Origin: Pseudonocardia autotrophica
GTDB taxonomy: Bacteria; Actinomycetota; Actinomycetes; Mycobacteriales; Pseudonocardiaceae
NCBI RefSeq assembly: GCF_000717175.1
Contig: NZ_JNYD01000015.1
Span: forward strand, 62,001-126,000
Direction: 5' to 3'
DNA: 64,000 bases
In this document: in pieces, positions 16,756 to 25,606 of the stretch
How positions within the stretch are numbered: the first letter of the stretch is position 1
Layout of the letters: every line of letters begins with the position of its first letter
Notes under the pieces: model-generated
Told to the model about the DNA's origin: nothing
The model's database searches: none
The model's input: the letters and a program-made list of their open reading frames with translations, nothing else
Translations under genes and position numbers: made by a program

Positions 16756-17985
16756 CTACCGGCGCGCGGAGAGCAGGCTGACGTCGACGCGCTCGTCGAC
16801 GGTGACGTCCGTGGTCTCCTCGGGCACCGTGATCAGCGCGTTGGCCTCGGCGAGCGTGGCCAGCAGGTGCGTGCCGCCGGTGGCGAGGGGCTGCACGAGG
16901 TAGTCCCCCGATGCGACCTCGCGGAGCAGCCGCCCGCGCAGGTAGGAGCGCCGCCCGGGTGGCGACGACACCGGCGAGGTCAGCCGCGCGGACACCAGCC
17001 GGCGGTACGGGTCCCGCATACCGAGCCCGAGCCGGATCAGCGGCCGGACGAACACCTCGAACAGCACGAGTGCGGTGGCCGGGCTCGACGGGAACAGGAA
17101 GGTGGGCACGGCGTCCCGGCCGAGCCGGCCGAACCCCTGCGACGAGCCCGGCGCCATCGCGACCCGGGTCGTGTCGATCTCGCCCAGCCCGGTGAACGCG
17201 GCCTTGGCCTCGGCGCCGGCGTTGCCACCCGCGCCGCCGCACACCACCACGACCTCGCTGAACGGCAGCAGGTCCTCCACCGCCGACCGCAGCTCGCGCG
17301 CGTCGCAGCGGACCAGCCGCGGCGGACGCGGGATCTCGGCGCCGGCCTCGCGGGCGGCGGCCGCGAGGGCGTAGGAACTGACGTCGGGCACGTGGCCGGC
17401 CGAGGCCGGCCGCGAGACGTCGACCAGCTCGTCGCCCATCGAGACCACGGACACCCGCGGGCGCGGGTGGACCAGCACCTTGTCCCGGCCGGCGGCGGCG
17501 AGCAGCGCGACCTGGGCCGCGCGGATCACGTCGTCCCGGCGGACGGCGACGTCGCCCGGCTGAATGTCCTCGCCGACCCGGCGCACGTACGCCGCCGAGG
17601 GCACACCCCTGGTGACCTGCAGGCGCGCGGAGCCCCCGTCCGTGTGCGCGACCGGCAGGACGGCGTCGGCCAGCGTGGGCAGCGGCGCGCCCGCACTGAC
17701 CCGGACGGCCTGCCCGGGCTGCAGCCGCAGCGGCTGACGCGAGCCGGCCGGGATCTCCCCGACCACGGGGAGCCCGACGGGCTCGGCCTCGCTGCCGCCC
17801 ACGACGTCGACGCTGCGCACGGCGTAGCCGTCGATCGCGGCCTGGTCGAAGCCGGGCAGGGCGCGCGAGGTGACGACCTCCTCGGCACTGCGCAGACCCT
17901 GGGCGTCGGAGATCGCCACGCGTACGGGCGCAGGCCGGACCGCGATCTCCAGAACGCGTTTGAGCTGCTCGTCGACACTCCGCAC
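16756..17985 (-). CDS. glp: Gephyrin-like molybdotransferase Glp (MoeA family)
   Basis: The 409-residue product has the MoeA domains in order: MoeA_N with LPGFDQAAIDGYAV, the MoCF-biosynthesis domain with SMGDELVD, and a C-terminal domain. The loop that reads GGxSxG in true MoeA is GGAGGNAG here, and MAPGSSQGFGRLG replaces the usual MKPG(K) stretch, so molybdenum transfer is uncertain. In actinobacteria this paralogue is described as a division protein bound by GlpR/SepX. GTG 17985 is 4 nt after the galU stop, giving galU-glp-GNAT as one transcription unit. Confidence 0.88.
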   Translation of the reverse strand: MRSVDEQLKRVLEIAVRPAPVRVAISDAQGLRSAEEVVTSRALPGFDQAAIDGYAVRSVDVVGGSEAEPVGLPVVGEIPAGSRQPLRLQPGQAVRVSAGAPLPTLADAVLPVAHTDGGSARLQVTRGVPSAAYVRRVGEDIQPGDVAVRRDDVIRAAQVALLAAAGRDKVLVHPRPRVSVVSMGDELVDVSRPASAGHVPDVSSYALAAAAREAGAEIPRPPRLVRCDARELRSAVEDLLPFSEVVVVCGGAGGNAGAEAKAAFTGLGEIDTTRVAMAPGSSQGFGRLGRDAVPTFLFPSSPATALVLFEVFVRPLIRLGLGMRDPYRRLVSARLTSPVSSPPGRRSYLRGRLLREVASGDYLVQPLATGGTHLLATLAEANALITVPEETTDVTVDERVDVSLLSARR

Positions 17986-17989
17986 GGCG

Positions 17990-18877
17990 TCAGTTTTCCA
18001 GGCGCTCCTGCAGCCAGGTGCGCAAGGACGCGCCGTAGTCCGGGTGCTGGAGGGCGAAGTCGACGAACGCACGGACGTAGCCGCCCGGGTTGCCGAGGTC
18101 GTGCCGCCCGCCCCGGTGGACCACGATGTGGACCGGGTGGCCCTCGTCGATGAGGAGCTGCACCGCGTCCGTGAGCTGGAGCTCGCCACCCGCGCCGGGC
18201 TCGATCCGGCGGAGCGCGTCGAAGATCGCCCGGTCCAGCACGTACCGGCCGGCGGCGGCGAAGGTCGAGGGCGCCTCCTCGGCGGAGGGCTTCTCCACCA
18301 TGCCGTGCACCTGCTTGACGTCCGGGTCGCCGGTGTCGCTGACGTCGAACACCCCGTAGGGCGAGATCTCCTCCTTCGGGATGTCGAAGGCGCACAGGAC
18401 GCTGCCGCCCTTCTCGGCGCGCACCTCGATCATCCGGTTGAGGACGCCGGTGGGCAGCACGATGTCGTCCGGCAGCAGGACCGCGATCGCCTGCTCGTCC
18501 TCCGCCAGGGCCTGCTCGGCCTGGGCCACCGCGTGCCCGAGCCCCTTGGGCTCGTACTGGTAGACGGTCTTGACCTCGATCAGGCCCGGCGCGCGCTGCA
18601 CCTTCTCCAGCAGCGCCTCCTTGCCGCGGGCCTCGAGGGTCTTCTCCAAGTCGGGCGCGGCCTCGAAGTACCCGGCGACGGACTCCTTGCCCGGCGAGGT
18701 GACGATCAGCAGCTGCTGCGCCCCCGCCTCGGCGGCCTCGGCGGCGATCAGCTCGACGCCCGGGGTGTCGACGACCGGCAGCAGTTCCTTCGGCACGGCC
18801 TTGGTCGTCGGGAGGAAACGCGTGCCCAGACCGGCGGCGGGGACGACGGCCGAGCGCAGGACGGAGGGCTGGCTCAT
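17990..18877 (-). CDS. galU: UTP-glucose-1-phosphate uridylyltransferase
   Basis: The 295-residue nucleotidyltransferase forms UDP-glucose for envelope polysaccharides. The signature AAGLGTRFLPTTKAVPKELL lies at the N-terminus, VLLPDDIVLP in the sugar-phosphate site region, and GKESVAGYFEAAPDLEKTL is the family-typical second stretch. It is first in the galU-glp-GNAT block and divergent from the folate cyclo-ligase gene (34 nt apart). Confidence 0.96.
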   Translation of the reverse strand: MSQPSVLRSAVVPAAGLGTRFLPTTKAVPKELLPVVDTPGVELIAAEAAEAGAQQLLIVTSPGKESVAGYFEAAPDLEKTLEARGKEALLEKVQRAPGLIEVKTVYQYEPKGLGHAVAQAEQALAEDEQAIAVLLPDDIVLPTGVLNRMIEVRAEKGGSVLCAFDIPKEEISPYGVFDVSDTGDPDVKQVHGMVEKPSAEEAPSTFAAAGRYVLDRAIFDALRRIEPGAGGELQLTDAVQLLIDEGHPVHIVVHRGGRHDLGNPGGYVRAFVDFALQHPDYGASLRTWLQERLEN

Positions 18878-18911
18878 CCCGCGAGCCTATCGGCGCGGTT
18901 AGCGTGGACGG

Positions 18912-19598
18912 GTGCTGGAGCGTGAAACGGGCCACGAACCGGGGGCGCACGCGGCCGGGACCCCGGTCCGGGCGACCCCGGGTGACGGCGTTTCGGCGCC
19001 CGACGTCGCCCGGCGGAAGGACACCCTGCGCACCCGACTGCTGCAGGCCCGGCGCGCGCTCACGCCGGAGCAGCGCGCCGCCGCGGCGGAGGATCTCCGC
19101 GGCCACGTGCTGGAGCTGGCGCAGGAGCTGCGCGACGGCCCGGTGTGCGCGTACCTGCCGATCGGCGCCGAACCCGGCTCGGTCGCGCTGCTCGACGGGC
19201 TGCGCGCGGCCGGCCGCTCGGTGCTGCTGCCGGTGGTCCCGCCCCGGCCCGGGCCGCTGGACTGGGCCGCGTACACCGGCCCGGACTCCCTCGGCCCCGG
19301 CCCGCTCGGGCTGCGCGAACCCACCACGCCGCGGCTCGGCCCGGCCGCCCTGCGCACGGCGGTGCTGGTCCTGGTACCCGCGCTGGCCGCGGACCGGGCA
19401 GGGCGACGGCTGGGCCGGGGCGGCGGCTACTACGACCGCACCCTCGGCGCCGTGCCCGCGGGTGTGCCGGTGGTGGCGCTCCTGCACGACGGCGAGCTGC
19501 TCGACGAGGTGCCGGCCGACCCGCACGACCGCCCGGTCACGGGTGTGGTGCTGCCGACTCCCGGGACCGTCGCGACGGGGAACAACGGACGGGGCTGA
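18912..19598 (+). CDS. 5-formyltetrahydrofolate cyclo-ligase
   Basis: The 228-residue enzyme converts 5-formyl-THF to 5,10-methenyl-THF with ATP. The diagnostic GRLGRGGGYYDRTL motif is near residue 170, preceded by LVLVPALAADRAG. About 30 unstructured residues extend the N-terminus beyond the catalytic core, so the true start may be the GTG at about codon 27 (VSAPDVARRKDTLRTRLL). It is followed closely by the FmdB-type zinc-ribbon gene, a usual neighbour. Confidence 0.92.
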   Translation: MLERETGHEPGAHAAGTPVRATPGDGVSAPDVARRKDTLRTRLLQARRALTPEQRAAAAEDLRGHVLELAQELRDGPVCAYLPIGAEPGSVALLDGLRAAGRSVLLPVVPPRPGPLDWAAYTGPDSLGPGPLGLREPTTPRLGPAALRTAVLVLVPALAADRAGRRLGRGGGYYDRTLGAVPAGVPVVALLHDGELLDEVPADPHDRPVTGVVLPTPGTVATGNNGRG

Positions 19599-19649
19599 CG
19601 GGTTATGCTGGCACTCGCTCATACAGAGTGCCAGTTTCCGGAGGATCAC

Positions 19650-19973
19650 GTGCCGACCTACCAGTACGCCTGTACCGCTTGCGACCACCGGTTCGAGGCC
19701 GTGCAGTCCTTCTCGGACGACGCGCTGACCGAGTGCCCGGCCTGCGGCGGCAAGCTGCGCAAGGTCTTCTCCTCGGTCGGGATCGTGTTCAAGGGCAGCG
19801 GCTTCTACCGGACCGACAGCCGGTCCGGCGCGAGCAGCGTGAGCTCCTCGAGCTCCTCGGACGGCGCGAGCTCCTCCTCGGAGTCCTCGTCCGCGAAGTC
19901 GGACTCCGGGTCGGGCTCGAAGTCCGACTCCAGCACATCCTCCACCAGCGCCCCCGCCGCGGCCGCTTCCTGA
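19650..19973 (+). CDS. FmdB-family zinc-ribbon protein
   Basis: The 107-residue protein starts VPTYQYACTACDHRFEAVQ and has CxxC pairs at YACTAC and CPACGG forming the FmdB zinc ribbon, then the KGSGFYRTD motif. The C-terminal half is almost only Ser, Gly, Lys and Asp. The start is supported by GGAGGATCAC directly before the GTG. Family function is not established. Confidence 0.9.
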   Translation: MPTYQYACTACDHRFEAVQSFSDDALTECPACGGKLRKVFSSVGIVFKGSGFYRTDSRSGASSVSSSSSSDGASSSSESSSAKSDSGSGSKSDSSTSSTSAPAAAAS

Positions 19974-19980
19974 GCCCTCC

Positions 19981-20008
19981 GGGGCGGGAGTTGTCCACAT
20001 CCCGCCCC
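19981..20008. terminator. Hairpin after the FmdB gene
   Basis: A perfect 9-bp stem GGGGCGGGA / TCCCGCCCC with a 10-nt loop, 8 nt after the stop codon. Confidence 0.65.
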
Positions 20009-20070
20009 GTCCATCCACAGGCCTGCGATCGGGCCGGGGACCACCGCGTTCCCGGCCTAGCGTCGCGGGC

Positions 20071-20757
20071 ATGGCAGAGCGACGCACCCGTCCGGGGCCG
20101 AGCGGCAGCGCGGGCAGAACCACCGACCCGGTCGAGGCCGTGGCGGCCCTCCTCGGCAGGGCGAGCTGGCGCCGGGCGGTCCTGGTCCGCCGGTGCCTCG
20201 CGGGTGTGCTCGTGGTCGTCGCCGCCGTGCTCGCCCTGTCCCCCGGCGGCGCCAGCACGACCGAGGTCGTCGTGGCCGCCCGGGACCTGGCGCCGGGCAG
20301 CGTCGTCACCCCGGCGGACCTGACCCTCGCGACCTGGCCCGCCGAGCTCGTGCCCGCCGGCGCCGTCGGCGTCGCCGCGGCCGAGGGTCGCGTCCTGGCC
20401 GGCGCCCTGCGCGCCGGCGAGCCCCTCACCGATCTCCGCCTGGCCGGCGCCGCCCTGGCCGCGGCCGCCACCGGCATGCCCGACGCCGCCGCAGTGCCGG
20501 TCCGTCTGGCCGACCCGGACGTTGCGGCATTGCTCACACCCGGTGTCCGGGTGGATGTCGTCGCAGCGGCAGCCGAGGGCGGCGAACCGACCGTGCTGGC
20601 CGACTCGGCGGTGGTCCTGACCGTGCTGGAGCCCGGCGGCACGCCCACCGGGAGCAGCGCACGCGGCCGATCGGCCCTGGTCGCCCTGCCGCGGGAGCTC
20701 GCGACGCGCGTGGCGGCCGCTTCGCTCTCCGATCAGGTCGCCGTTACCCTCCGCTGA
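20071..20757 (+). CDS. SAF-domain membrane protein, CpaB/RcpC-like
   Basis: The 228-residue protein has one helix (CLAGVLVVVAAVLALSPG, about residues 42-60) and then a SAF domain (EVVVAARDLAPGSVVTPADL), as in CpaB, a Flp-pilus assembly protein. No other pilus genes are nearby, so it may be a stand-alone actinobacterial member. ATG 20071. Confidence 0.8.
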   Translation: MAERRTRPGPSGSAGRTTDPVEAVAALLGRASWRRAVLVRRCLAGVLVVVAAVLALSPGGASTTEVVVAARDLAPGSVVTPADLTLATWPAELVPAGAVGVAAAEGRVLAGALRAGEPLTDLRLAGAALAAAATGMPDAAAVPVRLADPDVAALLTPGVRVDVVAAAAEGGEPTVLADSAVVLTVLEPGGTPTGSSARGRSALVALPRELATRVAAASLSDQVAVTLR

Positions 20758-20803
20758 CCATAGTGATCACGTCAGCAGACCCGTCGGTCACCGGAGGGGA
20801 ACC

Positions 20804-21223
20804 GTGCTCAAGGGCTTCAAGGACTTCATCCTGCGCGGCAACGTCGTGGACCTCGCGGTCGCGGTCGTCATCGGCGCCGCGTTCACCGCGATCGTCACGG
20901 CGTTCACGGGCAGCATCATCCAGCCGCTGCTCAATGCCATCACGCCGCCGGACGTCCCGGCGCTCGGCATCCAGCTGCAGGCCGACAAGCCCAGCACCCT
21001 GATCAACTTCTCCGAGGTCATCGCGGCGGCGATCAACTTCCTCATCGTCGCGGGGATCGTCTACTTCGTCTTCGTGCTGCCGATCCAGACGATCAAGAAC
21101 CGCCGCAAGCGGGGCGAGGAGCCGGGTCCCGCGGAGCCGACGGACATCGAGCTGCTCGCCGAGATCCGGGACCTGCTCAAGACCCAGGCCAACTCCACCA
21201 GCAACGGCCGCCACCAGGCCTGA
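20804..21223 (+). CDS. mscL: Large-conductance mechanosensitive channel
   Basis: The 139-residue channel has the MscL start LKGFKDFILRGNVVDLAVAV (amphipathic helix and TM1), the second helix AAINFLIVAGIVYFVFVLP and a C-terminal helical bundle (EIRDLLKTQ). It opens under membrane tension to release solutes on hypo-osmotic shock. GTG 20804 follows a CGGAGGGG ribosome-binding site. Confidence 0.96.
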   Translation: MLKGFKDFILRGNVVDLAVAVVIGAAFTAIVTAFTGSIIQPLLNAITPPDVPALGIQLQADKPSTLINFSEVIAAAINFLIVAGIVYFVFVLPIQTIKNRRKRGEEPGPAEPTDIELLAEIRDLLKTQANSTSNGRHQA

Positions 21224-21250
21224 TCAGGCCCTCGCGGTCCCACGGACCGG

Positions 21251-21424
21251 CTATCCGTCCTGGTCGTGGTGGGGCGGACGGTTCGCCCGGTACCACTCCT
21301 CGTCCTTCTCACGCTCCCGGTCGGCCGGGCGCGGATCGTCGAGCTCGTCCCGCGTCACGTCGGGCATCGTGTCGCCGAAGACCTCCGCGAGCCGGCGACG
21401 GACCAGATCCGGCAGTTCCGCCAT
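21251..21424 (-). CDS. Small charged protein, unknown function
   Basis: The 57-residue product (MAELPDLVRRRLAEVFGD...) is strongly acidic and basic in alternation with a short helical start. ATG 21424 has GGGGA just upstream. An in-frame GTG at 21445 would add seven residues. It is convergent with mscL, whose stop is 28 nt away. Confidence 0.6.
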   Translation of the reverse strand: MAELPDLVRRRLAEVFGDTMPDVTRDELDDPRPADREREKDEEWYRANRPPHHDQDG

Positions 21425-21516
21425 TCCCCCATGTTGCCAGGCCACATCGGCTCCGGTTCGGTGCCACGATGGTCGTGGACGCCGGGTGACCGGGTGGCGA
21501 ACAGTGGGGGAGACCC

Positions 21517-22020
21517 ATGACCATGCAGGACAAGGCCAAGGAGCTGCTCGACAAGGCGAAGCCGGTCCTGGACCAGGCGCAGGAGAAGGTCAAGCCGTAC
21601 CTGACCCAGGCGCAGGAGAAGGCCGGGCCGTACCTCGACAAGGCCTCCGAGAAGGCGGCGCCGTACGTCGCGAAGGTCAAGGAGAAGGCCGGTCCCTACG
21701 CCGAGCAGGCGCGGGAGAAGGCCGGTCCGCTGGTGGAGAAGGCCGCGCAGAAGGTCGACCACGCCACCGGGCACAAGTACAGCGACAAGATCGGCACGGT
21801 GAAGGGCAAGGTCGGCGACGCGCTCAAGCAGAGCGGTACCCCCGGGTCGCCGACGGCCACCCCGACCGCAACCGCGGAGCCGACGACCCCGGCCCCGCCC
21901 TCGCCGACGCCCACCGCGGCCACCGGGTCCACGGATGCGACCGCCGCCACGAAGTCCGACACCACGAAGCCCGACGCTCCCGGGCCGAAGCCGGGCACCG
22001 GCACCACCCCGTCCGTCTGA
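21517..22020 (+). CDS. Amphipathic-repeat (LEA-like) protein
   Basis: The 167-residue protein begins with about 75 residues of tandem Lys/Glu/Ala-rich units of roughly 11 residues, with the recurring pattern QEKAGPYLDKA and KEKAGPYAEQA. This is the periodicity of LEA or apolipoprotein-like surface helices. A short basic segment and a Pro/Thr/Ala-rich tail follow. No signal peptide is seen. A role in membrane or protein protection under stress is an inference; similar proteins are sometimes annotated as antitoxins without clear reason. Confidence 0.7.
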   Translation: MTMQDKAKELLDKAKPVLDQAQEKVKPYLTQAQEKAGPYLDKASEKAAPYVAKVKEKAGPYAEQAREKAGPLVEKAAQKVDHATGHKYSDKIGTVKGKVGDALKQSGTPGSPTATPTATAEPTTPAPPSPTPTAATGSTDATAATKSDTTKPDAPGPKPGTGTTPSV

Positions 22021-22080
22021 CGACCCGCGCCCGGGCAGCGCCGCCCGGGACCAGGCGCCGCCGTCGAGGGACGGGACGCG

Positions 22081-22578
22081 TCAGGCGTCGAGGCTCGACA
22101 GCTCGCTGATCACGTGCGTGACCAGCGGCGACAGCGTGGCCATACCGTCCCGCACGGCGGCCCGCGAGGAGGCCAGGTTCACGACGAGGGTGCTGCCGGA
22201 GATGCCGACCAGCCCGCGGGAGAGCCCGGCGTCGACGGCGCCGGCGGCGAGCCCGGAGGCCCGCAGCGCCTCGGCGATGCCGGGGATCGGACGGTCGAGG
22301 ACGCCGGCGGTGGCGTCGGCCGTGACGTCCCGCGGCGACACCCCGGTGCCGCCGACGGTGATCACGAGGTCGACCCCGCCGATCACGGCGGTGTTGAGCG
22401 CGTTGCGGATCGCGACGGCCTCGCCGGGCACGGTGACCGCGCCGTCGACCACGAAGCCGGCCTCCTCGAGCAGTTCCGCGACGAGCGGCCCGGTGCGGTC
22501 CTGGGTCTCGCCATGGCTGACCCGGTCGTCCACGATCACCACGAGGGCACGGCCGAGCTGCGGGGTCGCCATCTCCAT
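22081..22578 (-). CDS. MoaB/MogA-type molybdenum-cofactor protein
   Basis: The 165-residue MoCF-fold protein has ALVVIVDDRVSHGETQDRTG and the molybdopterin-binding loop TVGGTGVSPRDVTADA, followed by IPGIAEALR. These proteins adenylylate molybdopterin or act as MoaB homologues. ATG 22578 is used; a second ATG two codons on has GGAG in front. It stands apart from other cofactor genes. Confidence 0.9.
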   Translation of the reverse strand: MEMATPQLGRALVVIVDDRVSHGETQDRTGPLVAELLEEAGFVVDGAVTVPGEAVAIRNALNTAVIGGVDLVITVGGTGVSPRDVTADATAGVLDRPIPGIAEALRASGLAAGAVDAGLSRGLVGISGSTLVVNLASSRAAVRDGMATLSPLVTHVISELSSLDA

Positions 22579-22817
22579 GCGCTCACCGTAGTGGGCCCGG
22601 CACCGCCGGGCGCCACGGGTGGTGGGTTCGGTACCCGCCCGGACAGGGCGGGACCGCGCCGGCACTGGGAGGGGGTGCCGGCACCGACGCGGACCCTGTG
22701 ACCGCGTCGCGGGGCACCACGACACGGACACCACCATCATGACCCGAAATGCGTCCCGCGCGCCGCTCTCGGACCGGATCTGCGCCGGTTGACACTGTCC
22801 GATCGTCCGGTCGGCTG

Positions 22818-24149
22818 CTAGCTCGGCTCACCCGCGAGGGTGACGGTGACCTGACGGTCCGCGAGCGTCAGTCCGACCTGCTCACCGGGCTCGTGGTCGC
22901 GGACCGCGGCGACCAGCTCGTCACCGTCGGCGATGGGACGGTCGGCGACCCGGAGCACGACATCACCGGGATGGAGCCCCGCCTGGGCCGCCGGGCCACC
23001 GGGCGTGACCTGCCCCACGACGGCGCCGCCGCTCGCGGGCTGCCCGACGCCGGTGACCGTGACCCCCAGGACGGCCCGGGTCGCGCGACCGGTGCGGTTG
23101 AGCTCGTCGGCGACGCGTCGCGCCTGGTTGACCGGGATCGAGAACCCGACGCCGATCGAGCCGCCCTGGCTGCCCCCGGTGCTGGCGATGGCCGAGTTGA
23201 CCCCGACCACGCGGCCCTGCAGGTCGACCAGCGGGCCGCCGGAGTTGCCGGGGTTGATGGGGGCGTCGTGCTGGACGGCGTTGAGCACCGTCGCCTGCCC
23301 GCCCTGCTCGCCGCCGACGCTGACCGCCCGGTCGAGCGCGCTGACGATGCCGGTGGTGACCGTGCCGTCGAGGCCGAGCGGCGCACCGATCGCCACGACC
23401 TGCTGCCCGACCCGCAGCGACTCGGAGTTCCCCAGCTCCGCCGCGGTGAGCCCGCCCGCTCCGTCGAGCCGGACGAGCGCGAGGTCGGAGCCGGAGTCAC
23501 GACCGGTGATCCGCCCGGTGAAGGCACGACCGTCCTGCAGCAGGGCGGTGATCGTGCCGCCCGTCGCCGCGGCCGACACCACGTGGTCGTTGGTCAGCAC
23601 GAGGCCGTCCGGGCTGAGCAGGATGCCGGAGCCCTCGTCCTCGCCGGGCCCGCCGCCCTCGACCTTGAGCAGCACGACGCTGGGCAGCACCTTCGCGGCC
23701 ACCGCCTCGACCGGCGTGAGCTGCGCGGACGCCGGGTCGGCCTGCGGCAGGGGCCGGCCGAGCGCGCCGTCGGACACGCTCTGCCCGGCGAGGGTCCAGC
23801 CGATCCAGCCGCCTGCCAGCCCCGCGAGCAGCGCGACGACGACGGCCGCGGCCGCCAGCGGGGCGTAGCGACGCAGGCGCCCGGATCGGACGTCCCCGGG
23901 CACCGCCGGCGCGACCGGAGCCTCCTGCGCGACCGGAGGCGGAGGGGCGACCTCGTGCGGCTCGATCAGGGCGTGCCGCCCGGTGTCGGTCAGCGGATCG
24001 GGCACCGGCAGGCCCTGCGGCGGGGTCGGGTCCCCCGGGCCCCCCGGAGGCGGAGGCGCTCCTGCGCTCCCGTCGGGGATCTCGTCGGGCGTGCCCGCGG
24101 CGGCGTGCCGCCCTCCGGCCTCGTGGCCGGAGCGCTCGTCGTCGGTCAT
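22818..24149 (-). CDS. HtrA-type membrane-anchored serine protease with PDZ domain
   Basis: The 443-residue protein has a Pro-rich cytoplasmic N-terminus, one helix (YAPLAAAAVVVALLAGLAGG, about residue 120), a trypsin-like domain and a C-terminal PDZ domain (VVGQVTPGGPAAQAGLHPGD). The triad is visible: His in TNDHVVSA, Asp in SGSDLALVRL and Ser in NPGNSGGPL. It should degrade or refold damaged extracytoplasmic proteins. ATG 24149. Confidence 0.94.
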   Translation of the reverse strand: MTDDERSGHEAGGRHAAAGTPDEIPDGSAGAPPPPGGPGDPTPPQGLPVPDPLTDTGRHALIEPHEVAPPPPVAQEAPVAPAVPGDVRSGRLRRYAPLAAAAVVVALLAGLAGGWIGWTLAGQSVSDGALGRPLPQADPASAQLTPVEAVAAKVLPSVVLLKVEGGGPGEDEGSGILLSPDGLVLTNDHVVSAAATGGTITALLQDGRAFTGRITGRDSGSDLALVRLDGAGGLTAAELGNSESLRVGQQVVAIGAPLGLDGTVTTGIVSALDRAVSVGGEQGGQATVLNAVQHDAPINPGNSGGPLVDLQGRVVGVNSAIASTGGSQGGSIGVGFSIPVNQARRVADELNRTGRATRAVLGVTVTGVGQPASGGAVVGQVTPGGPAAQAGLHPGDVVLRVADRPIADGDELVAAVRDHEPGEQVGLTLADRQVTVTLAGEPS

Positions 24150-24256
24150 CCGGGTCCGTGCTCCTCGCTCCGACGGGCGCGTCCGCGGCCGCCGCCGCGA
24201 CAGGGTAGGCGGGAGCGCCGCCGGCGCGCCCGGCGAGTCCGACAACAAGTCCCTCC

Positions 24257-24279
24257 TTGACAACATTTATTGTCGGTGC
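24257..24279. promoter_or_regulatory. ArsR operator overlapping a TTGACA element
   Basis: GACAA and TTGTC flank six AT-rich bases (24259-24274) immediately after the TTG of a TTGACA hexamer, 10 nt before the chosen ArsR start. A further half site GACAACAAG lies at 24241. A symmetric AT-rich site in this GC-rich DNA directly before an ArsR gene fits autoregulation. Confidence 0.65.
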
Positions 24280-24283
24280 GAGC

Positions 24284-24952
24284 GTGGACGCCGTGACGAA
24301 AGGGACTGCGGCCGGGACGGCGGTGATCCAGGACGAGGCGGCCGCCGCGGTCGCGCTCGACCCGGTCCGTGCCCGGCTGCTGCGGGCGCTGCGCGAACCC
24401 GGCTCGGCCACCTCGCTCGCCGCCGAGCTGGGCCTGACCAGGCAGAAGGTGAACTACCACCTGCGGGCACTGGAGTCGCACGGCCTCGTCGAGCTGGTCG
24501 AGGAGCGGCGCAAGGGCAACATGACCGAGCGCGTGCTGCGGGCGACCGCGAGCGCGTACGTCGTGTCCCCGCAGGCCTGGGCGCTGGTCGCGCCGGACCC
24601 GGCGCGCGAGCCGGACCGGCTCTCCGCCCAGTGGCTGCTCGCCCTCGCCGCACGGCTGCTCCGCGAGGTCGGCACGCTCATCACCCGCGCCGGCCGCAAA
24701 CGGGTGGCCACGTTCGCCATCGACGGCGAGGTGCGGTTCGCCACCGCCGCCGACCGGGCGGCGTTCGCCCACGAGCTCGGCGAGGCCGTGAGCACCCTCG
24801 TCGCCCGCTACCACGACGGGGCCGCACCCGGCGGGCGCCCGCACCGCCTCGTCGTCGCCCTCCATCCCGCCCTGCCGGACACCGGAACCGCGCCGGAGAC
24901 CGGCACCGAGACCGACGTCGAGATCACGACACGCACCGAGGAGTCGCCGTGA
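24284..24952 (+). CDS. ArsR-type winged-helix regulator
   Basis: The protein of about 222 residues has an HTH_20-type DNA-binding domain (LLRALREPGSATSLAAELGL, then RQKVNYHLRALESHGLVELV) and a longer C-terminal sensor region without the Cys metal sites of classical ArsR. It starts at GTG 24284 or 24293; a longer frame from 24257 would overlap the operator-like palindrome. Its stop overlaps the next start (GTGA), so it is coupled to the SRPBCC gene, the common regulator-AHSA1 pair. Confidence 0.88.
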   Translation: MDAVTKGTAAGTAVIQDEAAAAVALDPVRARLLRALREPGSATSLAAELGLTRQKVNYHLRALESHGLVELVEERRKGNMTERVLRATASAYVVSPQAWALVAPDPAREPDRLSAQWLLALAARLLREVGTLITRAGRKRVATFAIDGEVRFATAADRAAFAHELGEAVSTLVARYHDGAAPGGRPHRLVVALHPALPDTGTAPETGTETDVEITTRTEESP

Positions 24953-25605
24953 GCCGCCCGTTCGAGATCCGCCGCGAGGTGGTCCTGCCCGCGAGCCCCG
25001 AGGAGGTCTGGCGCGCGATCGCCACGCCCGAGGGGCAGGCCGGGTGGTTCATGTCCTCCGATCCGGAGGAGGCCGGCGCCGAGATCGAGGAGGACGCGCC
25101 GAACCGGCTCGTGCAGCGCTTCGGCACCCAGGCGATCGAGTACCTCGTCGAGGCCCGCGACGGCAGCAGCACGGTGCTGCGGTTCGTCCACAGCGGCATC
25201 GCCGAGGACGACTGGGGCGACGAGTTCGAGACCATGACCGGCTTCGGCTGGGACCTCTACCTCTTCACCCTCGGCGAGTACCTGCGCCACTTCCCCGGCC
25301 GCCCGGCGGCCTACGTCGAGGCCGAGGCGCCGAACACGCCGGACGCGTGGAAGCGGATCCTCGCCGCCCTCGGCGACCCGGCGGAGGGCGCCACCGTCGA
25401 GATCCTGGGCGCCTCCGGTGTGGTCGACAAGCGCACCGACCACTACCTCGGCATCCGCACGTCCGACGCCCTGATCCGCTTCCACGAGCGGTCCCTGATC
25501 GGGATGCCGGTCGCCGTCGGGGACCACGACTACACCCCGGGCCTCGACATCGGGGCGAGGACCGCGGAGTGGACGCGCTGGTTCGCCGACACCGTCCAGG
25601 GCTGA
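24949..25605 (+). CDS. SRPBCC / AHSA1-family ligand-binding protein
   Basis: The 218-residue protein has the START-like AHSA1 beginning FEIRREVVLPASPEEVWRAI and TPEGQAGWFM. Such proteins bind hydrophobic ligands in a helix-grip fold. The C-terminal third (RTDHYLGIRTSDALIRFHE) is an extra domain seen in actinobacterial members. Translationally coupled to the ArsR regulator, so presumably controlled by it. Confidence 0.88.
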   Translation: MSRPFEIRREVVLPASPEEVWRAIATPEGQAGWFMSSDPEEAGAEIEEDAPNRLVQRFGTQAIEYLVEARDGSSTVLRFVHSGIAEDDWGDEFETMTGFGWDLYLFTLGEYLRHFPGRPAAYVEAEAPNTPDAWKRILAALGDPAEGATVEILGASGVVDKRTDHYLGIRTSDALIRFHERSLIGMPVAVGDHDYTPGLDIGARTAEWTRWFADTVQG

Positions 25606-25606
25606 G

